From the NCBI RefSeq assembly GCF_033878955.1, contig NZ_CP138858.1, positions 682,001-746,000 of the forward strand: a stretch of DNA of 64,000 nucleotides, read 5' to 3'. The translations under genes were made by a program, and so were the position numbers. Source of the stretch: Coraliomargarita algicola. Lineage in GTDB: Bacteria > Verrucomicrobiota > Verrucomicrobiia > Opitutales > Coraliomargaritaceae. Below are positions 28,801-35,573 of the stretch, one piece after another (within the stretch, counting starts at the first letter, position 1; every line of letters starts with the position of its first letter). The notes under the pieces are model-generated. The model saw only the letters and a program-made list of their open reading frames with translations. It was not told the DNA's origin and did no database searches.

Positions 28801-28985
28801 GCAGCGCAAGCGGCTACAAACTCTATCAGATCGTCGATGGCAAAGCCACCCCACTTGATCAATCCGTACACGGAAACGACTTTTGGCAAACCGATTACGA
28901 TACTAAAAGCAACAGCTACAGTCGCGTCTACAACCTCCCTCTGGACGGATTAGAACGCTCAACCTGGCAACTCAGACAAGACTAG
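25875..28985 (+). CDS. Large LamG-containing lipoprotein of unknown function
   Basis: I do not recognise the whole protein. From ATG 25875 it is 1036 aa and begins with a lipoprotein signal MQKLTSPLLASFLLLAACS (lipobox LAAC). An upstream GTG at 25818 would put 19 residues before the signal, so it is less likely. Residues about 210-370 form a LamG/concanavalin-like domain (FTLEGWVKVPSNPQK; WHYLALSYDGEMMHFYVDG; IFDQIRLWDRALPHSEI). The remaining 650 residues are rich in aromatic and acidic residues with beta-strand character (YGGNNRWDQLAIGCWGETI; WAWTTAGWGGDWLY) and end in a Tyr-rich domain. It may bind or act on a polysaccharide at the outer membrane. No catalytic motif is evident to me. Confidence 0.6.
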   Translation: MQKLTSPLLASFLLLAACSKDSKQARPAPEPLPSAATHTETNHAETGTQPTAVLVSDDNSVINPRAYSYGYWMNGFRKNPDDHSADQLALETGYFGLLLDLNNLTDARFGPMQGQDYTSGLASDPANIIALPEAELLLQIASEGRVFTATHSLTGPHSDARRLQRTMLWESGRYLQNWEIQHLIFEDEEGNTLSSDASLQVVAWPDSLSLTAKITPKQPFVDGPNFGIVDNGYSIVEKAYELDSASRRDSENFTLEGWVKVPSNPQKTSRGWLISKNGGRDEDGQMGFYFDGRRIQAGMNIGGGARNRHLLPESRSRRFDLDNWHYLALSYDGEMMHFYVDGHLQNSKVIKQERKPGNAPIRLGSSDEQSEEIAYGIFDQIRLWDRALPHSEIKAHSAQPEALASKDGLEYEKTFDSSFDPKPIQYLWKNITTRIKLSTTDDSWEARSPAIEQWKIEQTKKLTLTCDLTPDTNIEDYAPVIVHTDDDQQITSVFNTEFNCQVAEIKTLKRSWETGYTDIRNYDEFILEVDNSSEDARETPFMLYLRSVANITGLMPILCYEDGTPTGIPVQLSKNWHERELGSYLRAYTQLPNLPGKQTYKLRIAYGFYGTLPSASHAQLSLVGYGGNNRWDQLAIGCWGETICFDVDRSCVDVAVTDVRMLMARTGADGRKWAWTTAGWGGDWLYTQDNNGNRHHPAALKTAYLAHGPSLTDVRYDGYYGQQHEIAFEAKVQTLRTDDYARTFQKFSYSFDQQVSAQEAWLFKMGRTGNYAHPKVAYGNAAGLISEIEAPTTLKSNDKLLTNTQFTGEAPWWVSFPGGVQTRDDGKGNGYRALVIRDYKASFGGKVYTRPNFSIPVHQINQDGSANLDFLLKAPEGVENFQPGDRIEMNLEWITLHREADDYYGSNEAYRKHLIENPSSWKTTYREAIGNDLEVAVTGGTLLNQYPIQIQANAERIDLEIKGGVGYVPIRFQGLSSASGYKLYQIVDGKATPLDQSVHGNDFWQTDYDTKSNSYSRVYNLPLDGLERSTWQLRQD

Positions 28986-29073
28986 CCTTCGCACAGCTTG
29001 AAACTACATAAATCATCATTTGCAGCACACCGATTTTGTATTAAGTCTCCTAAGGATACGTAAGGTGGAAGAT

Positions 29074-29722
29074 TCACTCAGCACGGTACAATGCACTGAA
29101 AAGTAGATCCCCGCAGTGCCCATCACGATGTATCTCACAAAACTTCGTAGTTTGCAGCGCCTGCTCAAAGTCGGGCAGTGCACGCGCACTTAAGCCTGCC
29201 GAGAACGCAAAGAATTGATACAACACTTTGAGCCACAACTTAGCGCGCAGTCGACGCCAACCAGCGCTAGGCAGACAAAAATCTGATAACAACCAATACG
29301 CCTGTTCACTGGCACAAGCATTGAGTTTCGATACCGATGCCCGCATCAAACTGTCCTCAAAATTGTCCAGGAAAAATAAAGTCACAATCAAATCATAAGA
29401 TGCCTCAACGAGTGCCGCATCCATTAAAGGCTCCACTTTAAACACAATCCGCTCTGAAAACAGCCCTGCTTGGCGCAGGCGTGTTTGCGCCCGAAGCACC
29501 ATGGCTTGGCTCGGCTCCACGACTGTGATACTTGCCTCGGGAAACAATTGTACAAATTGCAGCAAAAACGAGCCATCCCCCTCTCCCGCAATCAAAACAC
29601 GTTGTGGCTCCATCAATCCTGCCAAGCGCATCAGCTGCCCCGTGCGCGCACGCTGCAAGGCGGTCCCCATAGGTACAGCTTTCAATGCACTGATAAAACG
29701 GAGCGATGCGCGAGTAATTCAT
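29074..29722 (-). pseudogene. Class I SAM-dependent methyltransferase, apparently frameshifted in a G4 run
   Basis: The expected family start, MNYSRIAPFYQCIESCTYG, reads from ATG 29722, but that frame then becomes nonsense. The body continues in another frame with TALQRARTGQLMRLAGLMEP, then RVLIAGEGDGSFLLQF (SAM motif I), SITVVEPSQAM and SYDLIVTLFFLDNFEDS, up to 29074. Dropping one G from GGGG (CCCC at 29665-29668 on the plus strand) joins the two into one protein of about 215 aa. A 203-aa product from 29685 would lack the N-terminal helix that caps the SAM site. A natural frameshift, programmed slippage or a sequencing error would all look the same here. The substrate is unknown. Confidence 0.65.
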
Positions 29723-29870
29723 ACTGGCGTAGCAATCTGAAGATAATCGACAGAAAGCAAGCTCGGCCGACTCGCCTGCGTGCAGTCTGTTGACTCAAAT
29801 GGATCTAATTTACTCAAAACGGATTCTCGACATCTAGAGGTGAAGGCCTAATTTCGGGCTCTTTTCAACC

Positions 29871-31016
29871 ATGAAACCAAGCACTAAGCCTAATCGCCCA
29901 TTCTTCTCATCTGGACCTTGCAGCAAGCGTCCTGGTTGGTCGCTCGACGCGCTCAACGACGCGCTGGTCGGCCGCTCGCACCGCGCAAAGCCTGCCAAGG
30001 CACGCATCGAGGAAGTGATCGACAAATCCGCTTCGATCCTAGGCCTCCCCGAGGGCTATGTCTGTGGCATCGTGCCCGCATCCGACACAGGCGCAGTGGA
30101 AATGGCGATGTGGTCGCTGCTAGGCGAGCGCGGCGTGGAAATGTGCGCCTGGGAGTCGTTCGGCTCCGGTTGGGTGAGCGACGTCCTCAAACAACTCAAG
30201 CTCGATAATGTCACTAAACACGAGGCTGACTACGGCCTACTGCCCGATTTTTCGAAGGTAAACTGCGATAACGACGTCGTCTTTACCTACAATGGCACCA
30301 CCTCCGGGGTGAAAGTCCCCAACCTCAATTGGATTCCTGCGGACCGCAAAGGTTTGACGATTTGCGACGCCACTTCCGCCGTCTTTGCGATGGACCTCGA
30401 CTATAGCAAATTGGATGTAGTGACCTGGTCCTGGCAAAAAGTCATGGGCGGGGAAGGTGCACACGGCATGATCGTATTGAGCCCACGCGCCATCGAACGT
30501 TTAGAAAGCTACACTCCAGCTTGGCCCATGCCCAAAATTTTCCGTATGACCAAAGGAGGCAAATTGATCAGCGGCATCTTTAGCGGTGCCACGATCAATA
30601 CAGTCTCCATGCTCTGTATCGAAGACGCAGTCGACGGCCTGCGCTGGGCAGAAAGTATTGGTGGCTTGCCCACTCTCATCGCGCGCTCAGAAGCCAATCT
30701 CAAAGCAATCGCCGACTGGGTGGCTAAGACCGATTGGATCGATTTCCTCGCTCAAGACCCAAGCACGATATCCAATACATCGATCTGCTTGAAGATCACC
30801 GCCGATTGGTATCAAGCGCTGCCAGCCGATGAACAAGCTGCCAAGGCGAAGCAACTGGTCAACTTACTGGATCAAGAAGGCGTCGGATATGATTTCGGCA
30901 GCTATCGGGACGCCCCCGCAGGCCTCCGCATCTGGGGCGGTGCAACCGTCGACACCGCCGATATAGAAGCCCTGCTACCATGGCTCGACTGGGCATTTGC
31001 TGAGATTCAAAAATAA
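29871..31016 (+). CDS. serC: Phosphoserine aminotransferase
   Basis: PLP-dependent class V aminotransferase making 3-phosphoserine from 3-phosphohydroxypyruvate and glutamate in serine biosynthesis, in the cytoplasm. The 381-aa length and sequence (PNRPFFSSGPCSKRPGW at the start; GIVPASDTGAVEMAMWSLLG; FTYNGTTSGVKVPN; ICDATSAVFAMDLDY) fit the SerC subtype known from alphaproteobacteria and some other phyla rather than the E. coli subtype. The Schiff-base lysine should be Lys190 in VVTWSWQKVMGGEGAHG. It has a clear ATG. Its TAA stop overlaps the apparent ATA start of the DCC-family gene by 4 nt. No serA or serB is nearby. Confidence 0.93.
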   Translation: MKPSTKPNRPFFSSGPCSKRPGWSLDALNDALVGRSHRAKPAKARIEEVIDKSASILGLPEGYVCGIVPASDTGAVEMAMWSLLGERGVEMCAWESFGSGWVSDVLKQLKLDNVTKHEADYGLLPDFSKVNCDNDVVFTYNGTTSGVKVPNLNWIPADRKGLTICDATSAVFAMDLDYSKLDVVTWSWQKVMGGEGAHGMIVLSPRAIERLESYTPAWPMPKIFRMTKGGKLISGIFSGATINTVSMLCIEDAVDGLRWAESIGGLPTLIARSEANLKAIADWVAKTDWIDFLAQDPSTISNTSICLKITADWYQALPADEQAAKAKQLVNLLDQEGVGYDFGSYRDAPAGLRIWGGATVDTADIEALLPWLDWAFAEIQK

Positions 31017-31429
31017 ACAACAAATTACAGCCGATACTGTTTTATGACGGCGACTGCGGATTGTGCAATCGCTCGATACAGTTTTTGCGACAACGAGATC
31101 GGTGCGAAGTCTTATACTTCGCACCGATTCAAGGTGAGACGGCTCGACAATGCCTGTCCGCAGATCTGCGAACAACACTCTCGACTGTCATCTATCAACG
31201 GCCAAGCCCCAATGGGCAGCCTAAGATCTTACTCCGTTCGGAAGCGGTCCTATGCGCGCTGATTGACACTCAAAGCTCTTGGAGCTGGCTAGCCATCTGT
31301 GTGCGATGCCTCCCCTGCACTTGGCGTGATGCCACTTATCATTGGATCGCGACGAACCGACATCGTTTCGGAGGCAAGCCAAGCTGCCCTCTACCCACGC
31401 CCAGAGAACACAGCCATTTTTTACCCTAG
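31013..31429 (+). CDS. DCC-family (DUF393) thiol-disulfide oxidoreductase-like protein with apparent ATA start
   Basis: A 138-aa product of the family named after its DxxCxxC motif: QPILFYDGDCGLCNRSIQFL at about residues 6-25, then VLYFAPIQGETARQCL, and the family's usual end (RDATYHWIATNRHRFGG; LPTPREHSHFLP). The sequence is full-length, but no ATG, GTG or TTG precedes the motif after the in-frame stop at 31001-31003. The codon at the expected start is ATA at 31013-31015, overlapping the serC stop as ATAA. An ancestral ATGA overlap would become ATAA by one G-to-A change. Either AUA is used by coupling to serC termination, or the gene has lost its start. The cellular substrate of the family is unknown. 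Confidence 0.72.
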   Translation: MNNKLQPILFYDGDCGLCNRSIQFLRQRDRCEVLYFAPIQGETARQCLSADLRTTLSTVIYQRPSPNGQPKILLRSEAVLCALIDTQSSWSWLAICVRCLPCTWRDATYHWIATNRHRFGGKPSCPLPTPREHSHFLP

Positions 31430-31456
31430 TAACAAAAACATGGCGCAGACACGCCA
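31430..31456 (-). terminator. Intrinsic terminator after the GspE-type gene
   Basis: On the minus strand TGGCG (31456-31452), a TGTCTG loop and CGCCA (31445-31441) are followed by TGTTTTTGTT (31440-31431). It lies 14 bp past the ATPase stop, in the 40-bp convergent gap with the DCC gene. The stem is short, 5 bp, but the T-rich tail is well placed. Confidence 0.6.
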
Positions 31457-31469
31457 CAATTGTGCGATT

Positions 31470-33167
31470 CTAACCGACCCAATCGAAGGACGCATGGGAT
31501 TCGAGCTCTTCCACCGTTGTGAAGCCCAAAAGCACCTTCTTGAGACCATCATAGCGGAGTGGACGATAGCCCACTTTCTTAGCGGCAATCGCCAACTCGG
31601 CATCACTGGCCCCCGCTAATATGAGGCCACGCATCTCTTCGGTGATGAGTGCCATCTCGTGAAAGGCAATCCGACCGCGGTAACCGGAATTGCGACAATG
31701 TTGGCAGCCCTGTCCTTCGTAGAAGATGGGTGATTCAACTTCTTTGTAATCGTAGAAAAACTTGCGCAGCACTTCTTCGTCGGGCGTATAAGCGCGCTTA
31801 CAGTGCTCACAGATACGGGCCGAAAGACGCTGAGCCAGCACCGCCAGCAGCGAAGGTGCGACCATATAGGGCTCAATCCCGAGCTCGACTAAGCGCACCA
31901 CGGCTTGGATCGCGTTATTCGTGTGAAGTGTGGAAAAAACCAAGTGCCCGGTGAGCGCCGCTTCAGTCGCGATTTTAGCGGTCTCCAAGTCGCGTGTTTC
32001 CCCCACCAGAATCACGTCAGGGTCTTGACGCAATAAAGAGCGCAAGAGCGAGGCAAAGTTCAGATCAATCTGAGTGTTGATCTGCGACTGAATAATGCCC
32101 TCCATCTGAGTCTCGACGGGGTCCTCAATGGTGCAGATGTTGATCTCCGGCGTATTGATCTCATGCAGTGCCGCATAGAGCGTGCTCGACTTGCCAGAGC
32201 CCGTCGGGCCGGTCACATAAATCATGCCGTTGGGGTTACGAATCACTTGCTTAAAGGGCTCGAGAATCGACTGCGAAATCAGCATCTGATCCAGCGAGCG
32301 AAAGTCCTTTTTACCCGTCAACGCGAGGATACGTAACACCAGCTTTTCGCCATAAATCGTGGGAATGACCGACACCCGAAAGTTCACCTGTTCGGTGCCA
32401 AGTGGCACCGAAAAACGTCCATCCTGCGGGAAGCGTGACTCCGCAATATTTAGATGACTGAGAATTTTAATGCGCGACTTGAGCGGGGCGTGCAATGCAG
32501 CCGCAATCGTAAAAGCATGCTGCAGGCGACCATCGATCCGAAAGCGGATATTGGTAGAATCTTCACGCGGCTCCATGTGGATATCCGATGCACGCTCTTT
32601 AATCGCTAAATACAGGAGTGCATCGCAGAGACCGATGATAGACTTCGACTCTCCCATGCCCTCCAGCTCTTCAGGGTTGAGCTTTGCTAGAATCGCGCCC
32701 TGACTCTGCTCCAGCAGTTCGATCAGCTCCTCAACACTTTTATCGGTGCTGTAATGCAGATCGATCGCAGCATGCACCTCCGAGCTCAGACAAAATACGG
32801 GGCTAATCTCCTTGCCGGTAATCGCCGCCAAGCGATCGATCAAAGGCTGATTGTGAGGATCCGGCATCGCCACAGTCAGCGCCGACTCGATCTCATACAG
32901 CGGCATGACGTTTCCCTTGCGCGCGATTTCGACGGGTATACTAAAAATCGCTTCTTCACTAATTATCGTGGAGAGCGGATCTACGTATGCGGATTCGATA
33001 CGGTTACTCCACAGGCGGCAGCCAACTTCCTTACTGATGAGCTCTTCCTCGATCAAGTATTCGACCAAGTCCAGAGTGTTCTCATCCGCACTGAGCAGTG
33101 CGCGATCATACGCCTCATTCGAGAGCGTAACATGGTAATTTTGCAGCAACTGTTCGCGAATCGTCAT
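31470..33167 (-). CDS. GspE/PilB-type secretion or pilus assembly ATPase
   Basis: Cytoplasmic hexameric ATPase that powers type II secretion or type IV pilus extension, 565 aa. The N-terminal MshEN-like domain spans about 1-150. The catalytic part has the Asp box around ASDIHMEPRED (193-203), Walker A GPTGSGKS (320-327), Walker B region RQDPDVILVGETRD near 384-397 and the His box HLVFSTLHTN. The zinc-binding tetracysteine is CEHC...CQHC near 465-500. Its start overlaps the stop of the 62-aa gene by 4 nt (ATGA). It closes a minus-strand run beginning with smc. No inner-membrane platform or secretin gene is in the window, so whether it is GspE or PilB cannot be settled. It could serve the exported pseudopilins seen here. 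Confidence 0.92.
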   Translation of the reverse strand: MTIREQLLQNYHVTLSNEAYDRALLSADENTLDLVEYLIEEELISKEVGCRLWSNRIESAYVDPLSTIISEEAIFSIPVEIARKGNVMPLYEIESALTVAMPDPHNQPLIDRLAAITGKEISPVFCLSSEVHAAIDLHYSTDKSVEELIELLEQSQGAILAKLNPEELEGMGESKSIIGLCDALLYLAIKERASDIHMEPREDSTNIRFRIDGRLQHAFTIAAALHAPLKSRIKILSHLNIAESRFPQDGRFSVPLGTEQVNFRVSVIPTIYGEKLVLRILALTGKKDFRSLDQMLISQSILEPFKQVIRNPNGMIYVTGPTGSGKSSTLYAALHEINTPEINICTIEDPVETQMEGIIQSQINTQIDLNFASLLRSLLRQDPDVILVGETRDLETAKIATEAALTGHLVFSTLHTNNAIQAVVRLVELGIEPYMVAPSLLAVLAQRLSARICEHCKRAYTPDEEVLRKFFYDYKEVESPIFYEGQGCQHCRNSGYRGRIAFHEMALITEEMRGLILAGASDAELAIAAKKVGYRPLRYDGLKKVLLGFTTVEELESHASFDWVG

Positions 33168-33352
33168 ACAGATTTCTTTTTCTTCTTTCGCATTTGCTTA
33201 CCAAACATTTTATCAATTTCAGTCGCATCCACCAACTCACGACCAAAGACAGAATCCCTACGGTCAGTAGCCACTTCCTCCATGATTTCTTTAAGAGAAT
33301 AACGCACCCCCTGTGGCACGTTTCGATGTGGCTGCTCTGTCTCTTCACTCAT
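33164..33352 (-). CDS. Small basic-tailed protein (62 aa), unknown family
   Basis: A 62-aa protein, mostly charged and without cysteine or a membrane segment. It has an acidic/amphipathic middle (YSLKEIMEEVATDRRD; FGRELVDATEIDKMFG) and ends in a Lys cluster (RKKKKKSV). Reality is supported by a 4-nt ATGA overlap with the downstream ATPase, a 22-bp gap after the receiver gene and the same strand throughout. A purine-rich run (AGAAGAAAAAG) near its 3' end could also serve as ribosome site for the ATPase. It may be an adaptor between the receiver and the ATPase, but that is speculation. I know no family for it. Confidence 0.62.
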   Translation of the reverse strand: MSEETEQPHRNVPQGVRYSLKEIMEEVATDRRDSVFGRELVDATEIDKMFGKQMRKKKKKSV

Positions 33353-33374
33353 ATACGATCACTCAAGCCAGGGC

Positions 33375-33758
33375 TTATTCGCCCCAAATCTCCTCGATTA
33401 AATGGTTAATCGTCTCCACGACAATTTCCTTCTTCATATCCTTGCGCAGGTAGTACGAAGCCCCGTATTCCACACTGGTTTCCACCGCTTGCCGGGAAGC
33501 GACTGATGAGGCCATCACAACAATGGCTTCTTCATCGAATTCGACAATTTCTTTCAAAGCTTCTAAGCCTTCTTTCACCGGCATATTCACATCCATCAGG
33601 ACAAATTCCGGCTTCCAACGTTTATAAAGATCAATCCCTTCCTGCCCATTGGCGGCTTCGTAAATGCGCTCGAAACCGAGTTGTTTCAAGATCAGCTTAA
33701 GATATGCACGCAAATGAGCTTCGTCATCTACAATCAAGGCTGTAATAGGTCGGCTCAT
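33375..33758 (-). CDS. Single-domain CheY-like response regulator
   Basis: A 127-aa stand-alone receiver. Asp11-Asp12 form the acidic pocket (ALIVDDEAHLRAYL), Asp56 is the phospho-acceptor (FVLMDVNMPVKEG), Ser84 is the switch hydroxyl in VMASS and Lys106 is the conserved lysine. No output domain follows, so it must signal by protein contact. It lies 60 bp after a Cache-domain histidine kinase and 22 bp before the 62-aa gene, all on one strand. The likely circuit is kinase to receiver to the secretion/pilus ATPase or another target, as CheY-like proteins do for pili elsewhere (inference). Confidence 0.92.
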   Translation of the reverse strand: MSRPITALIVDDEAHLRAYLKLILKQLGFERIYEAANGQEGIDLYKRWKPEFVLMDVNMPVKEGLEALKEIVEFDEEAIVVMASSVASRQAVETSVEYGASYYLRKDMKKEIVVETINHLIEEIWGE

Positions 33759-33818
33759 ATTTACATCAGTTATTTAAAAGTGCTACACACTGTCGAGCAT
33801 GAATCTGGGTAAAATCCC

Positions 33819-35573
33819 CTAGCTGATATCCTGGATTAATATAAAGGAGGTGCCTTTACCCAGTTCGCTCTTAACTTGAATCTGCATACCAAGGCGATCA
33901 CACATTTGCTTCACGATATAGAGGCCGAGCCCCAAGGAGGGTTCATTGTCAGTCGGCTTCGAGGACAAGCGGACGAATTTACCAAATAACTTGGCCTGAT
34001 CCTCATTTTTAATACCACAGCCGGTATCCTTGATTTCGAGCTCTAGCCGCGAGTCGACCCGGCGCGTATGGATCGTAACCTGACCGAACTTCGGCGTATA
34101 CTTCACGGCATTGCTGATCAAATTACTGACACAGACATCGAGCCAATCGCGGTGGCTCTGCAGATGTAAGCCATCACTACTCGCCAAGTCCAAGCTGATA
34201 CTAATATTCTTTTGCCTGGCCTGCCGCATAAATTGCTCTGCCACCGCCTCCACCACCTCGTTCAGAACTAGGTCCTCTGTTTTTACTGGGCCGTGAAAGC
34301 TCTCCATGCGCGACACATCCAGCAAGCGTTCCGTCAAATCCAACATTCGCACACCACACTTCTTAATATCGCCGACAAACTCATCCTGCGAAAAATCATC
34401 GAAGCTGTCTTCGGCCAAATCACACAAGCCAATGACCGTATTCAGTGGATTGCGTAAATCATGCGCAAGAACACCGATAAAGTCGTCTTTCTCTTTATTC
34501 AGCCCTTCCAACAATCGATTGGCCATCGCCAACTCTTCAGCCGTCGCGAGTAGTTTAAACTTCTGCGTTTCGATCAAGGAGTTGGTCTCGCTCAATGCTT
34601 TATTCTGCTCCTCGAGTCGTCGCTGCTGTCGCTTGATCGCCGCGATGCAAATGTAAGCAACGATACTGGTCACCACCAGCGCCAGCACGATATTAATCAA
34701 CAACTGCTCTTTGATTGGTGCCAGCATGGCCGACTCGCTTTGCTCGACGATCAGATACCAATGAAGCTCTGGGACGTAGCGACAGTGTAATAAACGGTTC
34801 TCACCGTCACGCGAATAGCTCAACTGGCTCCCTTCATCATTCAGCAGGGTCGACACATGGCCCTGCAGCCCCTCGATGTCATTCAGATGCTTATACTTAA
34901 GCAACGGACTGTTCATCGGCCGCAGCACAATATTGCCCTCTGCATCGGTGAAATAGATCTGCCGCTCGTATTTCGCTTCGTAGCGGCTGATCAAATTATT
35001 AACGCTATTGACGGTGAGCCCCACACCTGTGGCTCCGATAAAATTGCCATCATAATCAAAGGTCCGATAGTTGATAAAGATCGTCATCTCATCGGCATTG
35101 GCCAGGTCGGCATCTACATTAATCTCGTAGGGCGCCTCCATGTCACGCACACGGTAATACCACGCATCCCGTGGCTCGTCTTCGCGGACCGTTTTTAATA
35201 AACCATAGGCATGGTAATACTTCTGCGTCTGCTCGGATACGAAGAACGACGTCACAGTGGCATACTTGATTTTGATCTCATGCAAATATCGGGTGATCGC
35301 ATCGTCCTCCAATTCTCCGTTCATCGCCCAATCCCGCAGAAAGGTATCGTGCGCCATTAACGAAGCGATAAATACCGGCCGCAAGAGATCGCGTTGTATT
35401 TCTGAATACACATTGTCCGAGGTCAGGGGCAAGGTGCTCTCCGAGATCGTCTCACGTATATTTCCGCGAGTGACGAGATAGCTGCTAATACTGATCAACA
35501 AAAAGCCGGAGAGTAGAAGCAGGCTGACAAACCACGCCCAGCCAAAGCGCTTTGAAAAAATATTACCGGCCAT
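33819..35573 (-). CDS. Membrane histidine kinase with extracytoplasmic Cache sensor
   Basis: Sensor kinase of 584 aa. Transmembrane helix 1 spans about 12-33, a double-Cache-like ligand-binding domain about 40-285 (contains FINYRTFDYDGNFIGATGVG and FTDAEGNIVLRPM), and helix 2 about 290-312 (LLINIVLALVVTSIVAYICI). A coiled coil of about 312-362 follows, then HisKA with His371 (FIGVLAHDLRNPLNTVIG). HATPase_c has an N box VSNLISNAVKYTP, DTGCGIKNED and GLGLYIVKQMCDRLG. All catalytic boxes look intact. Its start directly abuts the smc stop (35573/35574), suggesting co-transcription. Cache sensors bind small molecules such as amino acids or organic acids; the ligand here is unknown. It likely phosphorylates the receiver encoded next. 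Confidence 0.92.
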   Translation of the reverse strand: MAGNIFSKRFGWAWFVSLLLLSGFLLISISSYLVTRGNIRETISESTLPLTSDNVYSEIQRDLLRPVFIASLMAHDTFLRDWAMNGELEDDAITRYLHEIKIKYATVTSFFVSEQTQKYYHAYGLLKTVREDEPRDAWYYRVRDMEAPYEINVDADLANADEMTIFINYRTFDYDGNFIGATGVGLTVNSVNNLISRYEAKYERQIYFTDAEGNIVLRPMNSPLLKYKHLNDIEGLQGHVSTLLNDEGSQLSYSRDGENRLLHCRYVPELHWYLIVEQSESAMLAPIKEQLLINIVLALVVTSIVAYICIAAIKRQQRRLEEQNKALSETNSLIETQKFKLLATAEELAMANRLLEGLNKEKDDFIGVLAHDLRNPLNTVIGLCDLAEDSFDDFSQDEFVGDIKKCGVRMLDLTERLLDVSRMESFHGPVKTEDLVLNEVVEAVAEQFMRQARQKNISISLDLASSDGLHLQSHRDWLDVCVSNLISNAVKYTPKFGQVTIHTRRVDSRLELEIKDTGCGIKNEDQAKLFGKFVRLSSKPTDNEPSLGLGLYIVKQMCDRLGMQIQVKSELGKGTSFILIQDIS

